Shown here in pieces: positions 55,822 to 64,000 of a stretch of 64,000 bases of DNA. Below the pieces are notes generated by a model. That model was not told the DNA's origin. It searched no databases and was given only the letters and a program-made list of their open reading frames with translations. The first letter of the stretch is position 1. Every line of letters starts with the position of its first letter. A program made the position numbers and the translations under genes. This stretch comes from Enterobacter chengduensis (lineage in GTDB: Bacteria; Pseudomonadota; Gammaproteobacteria; Enterobacterales; Enterobacteriaceae): positions 3,224,001 through 3,288,000 of the forward strand of contig NZ_CP043318.1 in assembly GCF_001984825.2 (NCBI RefSeq), read 5' to 3'.

Positions 55822-56047
55822 ATCGAGCATCCTTTTTATAACCAACACGAGAGTGAGAGAAGCAAAAAGCGCATTAAATGCAGGGGGTTGCCCTTAATGC
55901 CAGTTACGCAAAAAAGAGATGAATGATATTAAACGTAGCACATGAATATCAGGTTTAGCGCCCCCCGCTGATAATGGTTATTTAACATTTATCTTTTCGC
56001 CGACTATGCTCATAGTCAGCCACCGCTTCCGGCTCATGGAGGAATTT

Positions 56048-56158
56048 ATGTATGGTTTAAGCCTGCTCCGCCTCGGTCTGTTTATTGCGCTTGCCATTAT
56101 CGCCAGTACGGCGATTGGTTTATTTACCTATATGGTCGTCACTGTTCTGGCAGAATAG
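56048..56158 (+). CDS. Small membrane protein (36 residues)
   Basis: The frame MYGLSLLRLGLFIALAIIAS, continuing to ...MVVTVLAE, is preceded by GGAGGAATTT at good spacing, one of the strongest ribosome-binding sites in the window. The product is a single hydrophobic helix (about residues 9-34) with a short Arg-containing N-terminus and a final Glu. I do not recognise the family. It lies 57 bp upstream of the RND adaptor gene in the same direction and may be part of that transcript, or may be a free-standing stress-type small protein. Confidence 0.6.
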   Translation: MYGLSLLRLGLFIALAIIASTAIGLFTYMVVTVLAE

Positions 56159-56215
56159 TGTCACCCCTGCCCAGGTTATGGAATAAATAAAACAGTTATT
56201 TATTAGGGGAATACA

Positions 56216-57301
56216 GTGAACCGCTACCTCTCTCTTTTACCGTTCGTTTTGTTAACGCTCACGGCATGTGACCCGAAATCCGAGCAAGCTGCCCCCCTGC
56301 CGCGCATGGTAAAAGTGGCGGAGGTGACGCTCCCCGGCCACGCCCAGCAGCGCGTTTTTCCCGCACGCATAGAATCGGGTGATGCCACAGACCTTTCCTT
56401 CAAGCGCGCGGGTCAAATTGAGGCGCTCGATATCCGTCAGGGCGCAGCCATCAAGCAGGGGCAGCAGCTTGCGAGATTAAATGCCCGTGAAGCCCAGCAG
56501 CGCGTTAACGACAGACAAACAGCGGCAACGCTGGCCCAGCGGCAGTTCGACCGCTTCCAGACGCTGGCGGGCCGCCAGGCTATCTCTAAAGCAGAAATGG
56601 ACGTGCAGCGCGCGAACCGCGACTCGGCAAATGCGGCGCTGCAGATTGCCCGTGAAGAGCTCAATCAAATGACGCTCGTCGCCCCCTTCAGCGGAACGGT
56701 GGCCAGCGTGCATGTCCGAAACCATCAGGTGGTGTCTGCGGGTCAGCCTGTTTTGACGCTGACCCGCACAGACCTGCTGGACGTGGTGTTTAGTATTCCT
56801 GAGAACCTGTTCAGAACCTTTGATATTCGTAACGCGCAGTATCGTCCCGTGGTGAGAATTAACGCCTTCCCGGATCGGGAGTTTACCGCCGTCTATAAAG
56901 AGCACTCGGGCAGCAGCGACAGCAACACCCTGACCTGGCAGGTGATCCTCACCATGCCGCGCCCGGATGATTTTCCCGCCGTGGGCGGCGTAAGCGGTAC
57001 GGTGACAATCAATCTAACCAACCTCCCGGCAGGTGCGGGCGCCGAGGCGCTGGTCGTCCCGGTGGAGGCGGTCTTTAACCCAAACAACAGCCCGCGCAAT
57101 GAGCCGCACGTCTGGGTCGTCGCGGGAGAAGGCGACGCGCTCCATCTTGAAGACCGCAAGGTCAGCGTGGGGCAAGTCACCACCGAGGGCGTTGTCATTA
57201 CGCACGGGCTCAAGGCGGGCGAGCGCGTGGTGGCTGCAGGCGTTGGTGAGCTTCATGCTAACCAGCCGGTACGTGTCTGGACGCGTGAACGGGGACTGTA
57301 A
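56216..57301 (+). CDS. RND efflux periplasmic adaptor (membrane fusion lipoprotein)
   Basis: This 361-residue HlyD/AcrA-type adaptor links an RND pump to an outer-membrane channel. The lipobox LTAC makes Cys19 the lipid anchor after a short signal peptide. The lipoyl/beta-barrel region (ATDLSFKRAGQIEALDIRQG), the alpha hairpin (about 85-145) and the MTLVAPFSGTVASVHVRNHQVV half-motif are in the usual order. The start is GTG at 56216 after AGGGG. Its stop overlaps the pump start (TAATG) by 1 bp. No outer-membrane factor gene adjoins, so TolC is the likely partner. Confidence 0.9.
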   Translation: MNRYLSLLPFVLLTLTACDPKSEQAAPLPRMVKVAEVTLPGHAQQRVFPARIESGDATDLSFKRAGQIEALDIRQGAAIKQGQQLARLNAREAQQRVNDRQTAATLAQRQFDRFQTLAGRQAISKAEMDVQRANRDSANAALQIAREELNQMTLVAPFSGTVASVHVRNHQVVSAGQPVLTLTRTDLLDVVFSIPENLFRTFDIRNAQYRPVVRINAFPDREFTAVYKEHSGSSDSNTLTWQVILTMPRPDDFPAVGGVSGTVTINLTNLPAGAGAEALVVPVEAVFNPNNSPRNEPHVWVVAGEGDALHLEDRKVSVGQVTTEGVVITHGLKAGERVVAAGVGELHANQPVRVWTRERGL

Positions 57302-60300
57302 TGGATATCTCTCGCCAGTTTATTAATAACCCCATTCGCGTCTGGCTAACGATCCTGCTGCTCGGCGTGGGGGGCATTTACGCCCTGCTCAACATTGGCA
57401 GGCTGGAAGATCCGGCCTTTACCATCAAAACCGCCGTGGTCATTACCCACTATCCTGGCGCCTCCGCTCAGCAGGTCGAAGAGGAGGTGACGCTTCCGCT
57501 GGAGAATGCCCTTCAGCAGCTGCCTTATCTGGACAATGTCAGCTCGATCTCTTCAAACGGCCTGTCGCAAATCACCGTGAACATTGCCTCGCGCTATCAT
57601 TCGAACGAACTGCCGCAGATCTGGGACGAGCTGCGTCGTCGCGTGGGCGATGCCTCGCGCCAGTTCCCGCCCGGCGTCGTGACGCCCTTTGTAAATGACG
57701 ATTTCGGCGACGTGTTCGGTTTTTTCTTTGCGATTTCCGGGGACGAATTCAGCAATCCTGAACTGGTGAGATATGCCGAGCAGCTGCGTCGCGAACTGGT
57801 TCTGGTCCCCGGCGTGGGTAAAGTTGCCATCGGCGGAGCCGTCAGCCAGCAGGTCAACATCGATATCTCCCTGACCAAAATGGCCGCGCGCGGCATCACG
57901 CTTAACCAGCTTTCCGCCCTGCTCGGCAGGCTGAACGTAGTTTCCAGCGCCGGAGAAATCAGCTCGGGAACGGAATCCATTCGCCTGCATCCGACCGGTG
58001 AGTTCGAAAATCTGGATGAACTGGCCGACCTCATCATCACGCCTTCCGGCACCGGGGCAGCGACGCGTCTGCGGGATATCGCCACGCTGTCGCGCGGGCT
58101 GAACGAATCGCCCGCCAGTATCTACCATGCTAACGGCAGAAAAGCCGTCACCATGGGCGTCTCGTTTATTCCCGGCGTGAACGTGATCGACGTGGGCCAC
58201 GCGCTGGAGGCGAAGCTAAACCAGATGTCAGCGGAAAAACCGGCAGGGATACACATCGACCTGTTTTACGACCAGGCCGCCGAAGTGGGCCACTCTGTTA
58301 ACGGGTTTATTATTAACTTCCTGATGGCGCTGGCGATTGTTATCGGCGTGCTGCTGATCTTTATGGGCGTACGCAGCGGGATCATCATTGCGTTCTCCCT
58401 CGCGCTTAACGTGCTGGGCACGCTGCTGATCATGTATCTGTGGGGCATTGAGCTGCAGCGCATCTCGCTCGGGGCGCTGATCATCGCCCTGAGCATGCTG
58501 GTGGATAACGCCATCGTGATTGTTGAAGGGGTGCTGGTTGCGCGTCAGCAGGGCTCCCCGCTGTTGACCGCCATTAACTACATCATCCGGCGCTCCGCCC
58601 TGCCGCTGCTGGGGGCGACGGTGATCGCCATCCTGGCATTTGCGCCTATCGGGCTGTCGCAGGATTCTACCGGGGAATATTGTAAATCCCTGTTCCAGGT
58701 GCTGCTGATTTCCCTGATGCTGAGCTGGTTCTCGGCGCTCACCATCACGCCGGTGCTGATTAAGTGGTGGTTGTTTAAAAACGACGGTGCGGCCGCGAAG
58801 CCCGACGAGTCAGATCCTTACGACAAACGCCTCTACCGCCTTTATCAGAGCCTCCTGAACGCGCTGCTGTTCCGCAAAGCGCCAACGCTCATCGTGATGG
58901 CTGCTCTGCTGGCCGCGTCAGTCTGGGGTTTTGGCGCCGTGCGGCAAAACTTTTTCCCCTCGTCAAATACGCCGATTTTCTTTGTCGACCTCTGGTTACC
59001 GTACGGCACCGATATCAAATGGACCGAGAAGATGACCGGCGATATCGAGAAAACCATTAACGGCCAGCCCGGCGTGGAAACCACCGTCTCCACCATCGGT
59101 CAGGGCAGCATGCGCTTTATTCTGACCTATAGCGGACAGCGGCAGTACAGCAACTACGCGCAGATCATGGTGCGCATGGATGCCCAGCGCAACATCTCCG
59201 CACTGACGCGCCACGTGGACGAGTACATCGCGCGAAACTATCCGCAGGTTAACGCCAGCACCAAACGCGTGATGTTTGGCCCCTCCGGCGACAGCGCCAT
59301 TGAGGTACGCATCAAGGGCCCCGATCCTGACAGGCTGCGCCTGATTGCCAGCCGGGTGGACGATATTCTGGCGAGCGACCCGGCGACGGGCAGCGTGAGA
59401 AACGACTGGCAAAACCGCAGCAAGGTGATCCGTCCGCAGTACGTCGCCGCGCTGGGCCGCGAGCTTGGCGTGGACAAGCAGGACGTCGACAACGCGCTGG
59501 AGATGAACTTTTCCGGCAGCCGGGCGGGATTATACCGGGAAGGCAGCGACCTGCTTCCGGTCGTGGTGCGCCCGCCGGAAAGCGAACGGCTGGACGCCAA
59601 TCACCTGAACAACGTGCTGGTCTGGAGCCAGACGCGACAGCAGTATATCCCGCTAAGCAACGTCGTTAGCCGCTTCTCGCTGGAGTGGGAAGATCCGCTC
59701 ATCCTTCGGCGCGACCGCTCGCGGGTGCTGACGGTGATGACCGACCCCGATCCCCTTAGCCAGCAAACCTCCGGCGATATCCTCGCCCGGGTGAAGCCGC
59801 GCATTGACGCCCTCGCCCTGCCCCACGGCTATAGCATCGAGTGGGGAGGCGATGCGGAAAACTCCAGCGAAGCACAGCAGGGGCTCTTCACCACGCTGCC
59901 GATCGGGTTCCTGGTGATGTTTGTTATCACCGTGCTGATGTTCAGCTCGGTGAAAAACGCCGTCGCCATCTGGCTGACCGTGCCGCTGGCGCTGATTGGC
60001 GTCACGCCGGGATTCTTGATCACCGGGATCCCGTTCGGCTTTATGGCGCTGATCGGCCTGCTCAGCCTGAGCGGAATGCTCATCCGCAACGGCATCGTGC
60101 TGGTGGAAGAGATCGAGCAGCAGAAGGCGCACAAAGCTCAGCGCGAGGCGATCGTCTACGCCGCCACCTCGCGCCTGCGCCCTATCCTGCTTACCGCGTT
60201 TACGACCGTACTGGGCCTGGCGCCGCTGCTGCTGGATGTTTTCTTCCAGAGCATGGCCGTTGTGATTATGTTTGGACTGGGGTTTGCTACAATCCTGACG

Positions 60301-60363
60301 CTGCTGGTACTTCCCGTAATCTACGCGTGTTTCCATCGTAAGGACGAAGCCAAACAACAATGA
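57301..60363 (+). CDS. RND efflux transporter (AcrB-like inner-membrane pump)
   Basis: This is a proton-driven resistance-nodulation-division pump, 1020 residues, with twelve membrane segments and two large periplasmic loops. It starts MDISRQFINNPIRVWLTILL. LSMLVDNAIVIVEGV in segment 4 carries the proton-relay Asp, and GLLSLSGMLIRNGIVLVEEIEQQ near the C-terminus matches the duplicated segment. The two-gene arrangement and this sequence resemble the VexF/MdtB-like branch common in Enterobacter rather than AcrB itself. Substrates are unknown. The 3' end overlaps the acyltransferase start by 4 bp (ATGA). Confidence 0.9.
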   Translation: MDISRQFINNPIRVWLTILLLGVGGIYALLNIGRLEDPAFTIKTAVVITHYPGASAQQVEEEVTLPLENALQQLPYLDNVSSISSNGLSQITVNIASRYHSNELPQIWDELRRRVGDASRQFPPGVVTPFVNDDFGDVFGFFFAISGDEFSNPELVRYAEQLRRELVLVPGVGKVAIGGAVSQQVNIDISLTKMAARGITLNQLSALLGRLNVVSSAGEISSGTESIRLHPTGEFENLDELADLIITPSGTGAATRLRDIATLSRGLNESPASIYHANGRKAVTMGVSFIPGVNVIDVGHALEAKLNQMSAEKPAGIHIDLFYDQAAEVGHSVNGFIINFLMALAIVIGVLLIFMGVRSGIIIAFSLALNVLGTLLIMYLWGIELQRISLGALIIALSMLVDNAIVIVEGVLVARQQGSPLLTAINYIIRRSALPLLGATVIAILAFAPIGLSQDSTGEYCKSLFQVLLISLMLSWFSALTITPVLIKWWLFKNDGAAAKPDESDPYDKRLYRLYQSLLNALLFRKAPTLIVMAALLAASVWGFGAVRQNFFPSSNTPIFFVDLWLPYGTDIKWTEKMTGDIEKTINGQPGVETTVSTIGQGSMRFILTYSGQRQYSNYAQIMVRMDAQRNISALTRHVDEYIARNYPQVNASTKRVMFGPSGDSAIEVRIKGPDPDRLRLIASRVDDILASDPATGSVRNDWQNRSKVIRPQYVAALGRELGVDKQDVDNALEMNFSGSRAGLYREGSDLLPVVVRPPESERLDANHLNNVLVWSQTRQQYIPLSNVVSRFSLEWEDPLILRRDRSRVLTVMTDPDPLSQQTSGDILARVKPRIDALALPHGYSIEWGGDAENSSEAQQGLFTTLPIGFLVMFVITVLMFSSVKNAVAIWLTVPLALIGVTPGFLITGIPFGFMALIGLLSLSGMLIRNGIVLVEEIEQQKAHKAQREAIVYAATSRLRPILLTAFTTVLGLAPLLLDVFFQSMAVVIMFGLGFATILTLLVLPVIYACFHRKDEAKQQ

Positions 60364-61325
60364 ATGCGACAGGGCTGAATATTATCAAGACGCTGGGCTG
60401 TATGACGGCGGTTACCTTCTTCACCATCTACAACACCTGGGATCGTTATGATTATGACTACCACTGGATCCTGGGATTTTTAACCTTCATCTCGACGATT
60501 GCCACACCGTTGTTTTTTGTGGTGTCGGGCTATCTCGACGGGCAATCCCGGCACGGGAGCCGCTGGCAGCTGGGCAAAATTAAAAGCCTGGTGACCGTCT
60601 TTCTTTTCTGGATAACGATCTACTACCTGTGGGAGCCGTATCAGCGCGGGTATTTAATCCAGCCGTGGTTCGTGTTCGCATTTGTCGTGATTTACGCCTT
60701 CCATCCTGTGGTGGAATGGCTCAGCCAGCGGCGAGCGCTGTTCTGCACCGCGATTGCTGCACTGCTGGTCTTTTCTTACGGATACGACCTGTTATCGGCG
60801 CTGTATCCTGACGCGCACGTCCTCTCCCTGTCACCGCAGTATCGGCTGTGGACATGGCTGCTGTTTTATCTGACGGGGCAACTCTTCTGCGACCCCAAAA
60901 TAGCCGAGTGGATAAGCCGCAAATCGGTGGTTCGGGCAGCGGTTATCGCCATCCCATTCATCTACCTCTTTACCTGGTTTTACGAGCGCCACTTCTTTTT
61001 TGCCCTGTTTAAGGCCGACAGAAACGCCTTTATCCTCACCGGCTCTCAAATTTACGTTCTGATCGTCGCGCTGGTGATTGCGGCGAACGGCGTACGCTTT
61101 CGCCGCAATGCTGAACTGAAGGAGTCCATCCTGGCCGCCATCAGCAAAACGATGACCGGCGTGTACATTATGCACTACTCGGTATTTCATCTGCTGACGG
61201 CGCTGATACCGGTGACCTCTCTCGGCATGAAGCTGACGTTGATTGTGCTCACGTTCGTCAGCTCTGTTCTCTTCTCCATGCTGGTATTGTCTAACGCCGT
61301 GGCAAAAAAGGTGATCACCCTTTAA
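60360..61325 (+). CDS. Acyltransferase-3 family membrane protein
   Basis: This 321-residue integral membrane protein has about ten hydrophobic segments and resembles acyltransferase family 3 (OafA/WecH-like), which O-acylates surface sugars or lipids. Visible features are an N-terminal [15 protein letters not shown] region, [14 protein letters not shown] (typical of the family) and [12 protein letters not shown] near the end. The catalytic His expected in the first segment is not obvious. Translational coupling to the RND pump (ATGA) is unusual and suggests joint expression. It is convergent with pagP, overlapping by 4 bp. Confidence 0.75.
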   Translation: MNATGLNIIKTLGCMTAVTFFTIYNTWDRYDYDYHWILGFLTFISTIATPLFFVVSGYLDGQSRHGSRWQLGKIKSLVTVFLFWITIYYLWEPYQRGYLIQPWFVFAFVVIYAFHPVVEWLSQRRALFCTAIAALLVFSYGYDLLSALYPDAHVLSLSPQYRLWTWLLFYLTGQLFCDPKIAEWISRKSVVRAAVIAIPFIYLFTWFYERHFFFALFKADRNAFILTGSQIYVLIVALVIAANGVRFRRNAELKESILAAISKTMTGVYIMHYSVFHLLTALIPVTSLGMKLTLIVLTFVSSVLFSMLVLSNAVAKKVITL

Positions 61326-61897
61326 AAGCCTAAGCGCAGCCAGGCAAAAAGCACGTTCCCGTTGTTATAGGTTCCTGGAATATAGGTGAACTGGACGGTA
61401 ACGCGCTTGTAGCTTGCCGAGAACAGCGGGAAGATGAACGGTAGCGGGACATAGTTTGCAAAATCATCTCGCGCCGTGATCCCCGCCGCGGCACCGAGCC
61501 CAAGCCGGAAATCGTTGGCGTCATCCAGATACCAGCCCTTCTCCCAGCCATAGCCCATCGCGGGCTGCCATTCGTTGTGCGAGTCTTTGAACATCATTGC
61601 GAAAAGGGCGCTCCAGTTGCCCTCTTCGTTATAGCGGGAGACGCCCAGGCCACCGCCCCACGGCATTTCATTGTAATTGTCGGTTTTTTCTTTGTCGTAC
61701 ATAAAGCGGGCATGCCAGCTCAAAAATGGCAGGTACACATCGTAACGTTGAGGCTGCTCCCAGGTTTGCGAAATATCATCCGTCAGCGCATTCCACCAGC
61801 CGCTGATGCGCTGTTCACCGTAGACGTTGGGCTCCGCGTGAAGCGGTGCGACGAATAAAAACAGGAACATCCAGATTGCCGAAAAGGTGCGTTGCAT
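61322..61897 (-). CDS. pagP: Lipid A palmitoyltransferase PagP
   Basis: PagP is an outer-membrane 8-stranded barrel that moves palmitate from phospholipid to lipid A (or phosphatidylglycerol). The 191-residue precursor has a signal peptide (1-21, ending APLHA), the catalytic His62 in LSWHARF, and Asp105-Ser106 in [10 protein letters not shown], matching His33, Asp76 and Ser77 of the mature E. coli enzyme. It ends in a barrel strand with terminal Phe. PhoP/PhoQ control is known in relatives, but I could not see a clear PhoP box. Confidence 0.94.
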   Translation of the reverse strand: MQRTFSAIWMFLFLFVAPLHAEPNVYGEQRISGWWNALTDDISQTWEQPQRYDVYLPFLSWHARFMYDKEKTDNYNEMPWGGGLGVSRYNEEGNWSALFAMMFKDSHNEWQPAMGYGWEKGWYLDDANDFRLGLGAAAGITARDDFANYVPLPFIFPLFSASYKRVTVQFTYIPGTYNNGNVLFAWLRLGF

Positions 61898-62152
61898 CGT
61901 GTTTCCCTCAGCTTAACTCACGCAGCGGTCACTATTACTGTAAACCATTCAGCAGATCACCGCGTCAAGCAGACATAATTATATCGCTGAAGGTGTTGAT
62001 GAAATTTCTTTATTCAGCGCCTTTCGGAAAGATAAAAACGTTTTCTCAGACGTTCTGTCGCGGTAGTCTCATAGGTTCCGTTTATATGACGGCCGCTATG
62101 TGAGTGACCTTTTCTTATACCAATAATTAAAATCAGTATGGACAGGACAACT

Positions 62153-63469
62153 ATGGACTCCACCCTCATCTCCGACCGCCCCGGCGAGGAGACCCCTTCG
62201 CTCAATCGTGCCCGCCGCGCAGCCCTGGGCAGCTTCGCGGGCGCCGTCGTCGACTGGTATGATTTTCTGCTTTACGGCATCACTGCCGCGCTGGTCTTCA
62301 ACCGCGAGTTCTTTCCGCAGGTCAGCCCCGCGATGGGCACGCTCGCCGCCTTTGCCACCTTCGGCGTCGGGTTTCTGTTTCGCCCGCTGGGCGGGGTGAT
62401 CTTCGGCCACTTCGGCGACCGTCTCGGCCGCAAGCGCATGCTGATGCTCACCGTCTGGATGATGGGGATCGCCACCGCGCTGATAGGCGTTCTCCCGTCG
62501 TTTTCCGCCATTGGCTGGTGGGCACCGGTACTGCTTGTCACCCTGCGCGCCATCCAGGGCTTCGCCGTGGGCGGCGAATGGGGCGGTGCGGCGCTGCTGT
62601 CCGTCGAGAGCGCGCCGAAAAACCGTAAAGCGTTTTACAGCAGCGGCGTGCAGGTGGGTTACGGCGTAGGCCTGCTGCTCTCCACGGGGCTGGTATCGTT
62701 AATCAGCCAGCTCACCACCGACGCGCAGTTCCTGAGCTGGGGCTGGCGCATTCCGTTCATCTTCAGCATCGTTCTGGTGATTGCCGCCCTGTGGATCCGT
62801 AACGGGATGGAGGAGTCCGCTGAATTCGAACAACAGCAGCAGGAAAAACCGGCCGCCAAAAAACGGCTGCCGGTGATGGAAGCCCTGATTCAGCACCCTG
62901 GCGCTTTTCTGAAAATTATCGCCCTGCGGCTGTGCGAACTGCTGACGATGTATATCGTCACCGCGTTTGCCCTGAACTATTCGACGCAGAATCTCGGCCT
63001 GCCGCGCGAACTGTTCCTGAATATCGGCCTGCTGGTGGGCGGGATCAGCTGCCTGACCATCCCCTTCTTTGCCTGGCTGGCGGACCGGTTTGGCCGCCGT
63101 CGCGTTTACATCACCGGGGCGCTGATTGGCACCCTCAGCGCCTGGCCGTTCTTTATGGCGCTGGAGGCGCAGTCCGTCTTCTGGATCGTCTTCTTCGCCA
63201 TCATGCTCGCGAATATCGCTCACGATATGGTGGTCTGCGTGCAGCAGCCGATGTTTACCGAGCTGTTCGGCGCAAGCTATCGCTACAGCGGCGCGGGCGT
63301 AGGCTACCAGGTCGCCAGCGTGGTCGGCGGTGGGTTTACGCCGTTTATTGCTGCCGCGCTGGTGACCTTCTCCGGCGGTAACTGGCACAGCGTGGCGATT
63401 TATCTGCTGGCCGGCTGTCTGCTGTCGGCGGCGACGGCGCTGCTGATGAAAGAGACGCGCCACGGCTGA
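62153..63469 (+). CDS. shiA: Shikimate transporter ShiA
   Basis: ShiA is an MFS metabolite:proton symporter for shikimate (438 residues, as in E. coli). SFAGAVVDWYDFLLYGITAA starts the first segment, GHFGDRLGRKRMLMLT is the conserved 2-3 loop, and RAIQGFAVGGEWGGAALL is near-identical to E. coli. The ATG at 62153 follows AGGACAACT and gives the normal N-terminus (MDSTLISDRP); an in-frame ATG at 62138 is less likely. It is upstream of amn as in E. coli. Confidence 0.95.
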   Translation: MDSTLISDRPGEETPSLNRARRAALGSFAGAVVDWYDFLLYGITAALVFNREFFPQVSPAMGTLAAFATFGVGFLFRPLGGVIFGHFGDRLGRKRMLMLTVWMMGIATALIGVLPSFSAIGWWAPVLLVTLRAIQGFAVGGEWGGAALLSVESAPKNRKAFYSSGVQVGYGVGLLLSTGLVSLISQLTTDAQFLSWGWRIPFIFSIVLVIAALWIRNGMEESAEFEQQQQEKPAAKKRLPVMEALIQHPGAFLKIIALRLCELLTMYIVTAFALNYSTQNLGLPRELFLNIGLLVGGISCLTIPFFAWLADRFGRRRVYITGALIGTLSAWPFFMALEAQSVFWIVFFAIMLANIAHDMVVCVQQPMFTELFGASYRYSGAGVGYQVASVVGGGFTPFIAAALVTFSGGNWHSVAIYLLAGCLLSAATALLMKETRHG

Positions 63470-63542
63470 TCTCCCTTTTGTTTCACAGGCGTGTGACATA
63501 CTATCGGGTAGAGTCGCACACCTGTGGAACAAGGAGACAGAG

Positions 63543-64000
63543 ATGAATAATAAGGGCTCCAGCCTGACCCCGGCTCAGGCGCTGGAACAACTCGACGCGC
63601 TGTATGAACAGTCCGTCAACGCGCTGCGCAACGCCATCAGCGAATATATTGAAACAGGGAAACTTCCCGACGAAAAGGCCAGATCCGAGGGCCTTTTTGT
63701 TTATCCATCGCTCTCTGTGACCTGGGACGGCAGCGCCAGCACGACGCCAAAAACCCGCGCCTACGCCCGTTTTACCCACTCCGGCTGCTACAGCACCACC
63801 GTCACCCGCCCTGCACTGTTCCGCCCCTACCTCGAAGAACAGCTCACGCTGTTATACCAGGATTACGGTGCGCACATTGCCGTTGAGCCATCGCGGCATG
63901 AGATCCCCTATCCCTACGTGATTGACGGCTCGGCGCTGACGCTTGACCGCTCCATGAGCGCGGGGCTAACCAGCCACTTCCCGACCACTGAGCTTTCACA
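63543..64000 (+). CDS. amn: AMP nucleosidase Amn (5' part, cut by window end)
   Basis: Amn hydrolyses AMP to adenine and ribose 5-phosphate. The 152 or so visible N-terminal residues follow E. coli Amn closely (MNNKGSSLTPAQALEQLDAL, GLFVYPSLSVTWDG, EQLTLLYQDYGAHIAVEPS, LTLDRSMSAGLTSHFPTTEL). The E. coli enzyme has 484 residues, so about two thirds are outside the window. AAGGAG lies upstream of the ATG. Confidence 0.93.
   Translation, partial: MNNKGSSLTPAQALEQLDALYEQSVNALRNAISEYIETGKLPDEKARSEGLFVYPSLSVTWDGSASTTPKTRAYARFTHSGCYSTTVTRPALFRPYLEEQLTLLYQDYGAHIAVEPSRHEIPYPYVIDGSALTLDRSMSAGLTSHFPTTELS

Noticed and set aside
1..64000. CRISPR arrays, insertion sequences, phage or integrase genes
   Set aside because: No regularly spaced repeats, transposase-like or recombinase-like proteins were seen on either strand.

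Overview
The window is a chromosomal segment of an enterobacterium, most likely Enterobacter or a close relative (Leclercia, Klebsiella). The evidence is the core gene order (yedA-vsr-dcm-yedJ, mtfA, cbl-nac-tRNA-Asn-erfK, pagP, shiA-amn), near-family-length proteins that read like their E. coli counterparts, and BIME/REP-type repeats. Most of the window is GC-rich. Distinctly AT-rich stretches mark probable acquired DNA (about 34.2-36.4 kb and 48.7-49.1 kb) and a few promoter regions.

Layout. (1) 0-5 kb: exporter YedA, Vsr/Dcm cytosine methylation and repair, HD hydrolase YedJ, and an OmpC-type porin. (2) 5.1-16.1 kb: a divergent MurQ-like SIS protein, then a fumarate/C4-dicarboxylate respiration locus. 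It holds a DcuS/DcuR-type two-component system, a cytoplasmic ApbE flavin transferase, a 926-residue OYE/FMN-bind/FAD fumarate reductase, a DASS-family carrier and a class I fumarase. The divergent control region contains a perfect FNR box. (3) 16-23.5 kb: a LysR regulator divergent from a periplasmic serine hydrolase; a CitA/TcuC-like transporter coupled to a periplasmic binding protein and followed by a convergent LysR gene; and a photolyase-related protein coupled to a 48-residue DUF2256 protein. (4) 23.5-33.7 kb: mtfA, then a complete aerobactin locus (shiF, iucABCD, iutA) with a Fur-box-like array, ending beside a tRNA-Asn gene.

(5) 33.8-36.4 kb: a 2.5-kb mini-island bounded by 60-bp perfect direct repeats of the tRNA-Asn 3' end and its terminator. 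It carries a MazF/PemK toxin remnant and an HNH-nuclease toxin with a putative immunity gene, but no integrase. (6) 36.4-48.7 kb: a LysR/GST pair and then an eleven-gene, same-strand, tightly packed cluster that looks like an undescribed biosynthetic pathway. It encodes a flavin-dependent halogenase with its flavin reductase, a class III aminotransferase, a ketosynthase with intact catalytic residues, a half-length ketosynthase-like partner with Gln at the active-site Cys position, an acyl carrier protein, an acyl-adenylating ligase, a transglutaminase-fold protein with a Cys-His-Asp triad, a cation/proton antiporter, an MFS exporter and a RidA-like protein. This is the most interesting part of the window.

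(7) 49.1-52.6 kb: cbl and nac (nac with a sigma-54 promoter and an upstream NtrC-like site), a second identical tRNA-Asn gene, and L,D-transpeptidase erfK. (8) 52.6-64 kb: a P2-type cation ATPase, a universal stress protein, a 36-residue membrane protein, an RND efflux pair coupled to an acyltransferase, pagP, shiA and the 5' part of amn, cut by the window end. No CRISPR array, insertion sequence or integrase gene was seen.
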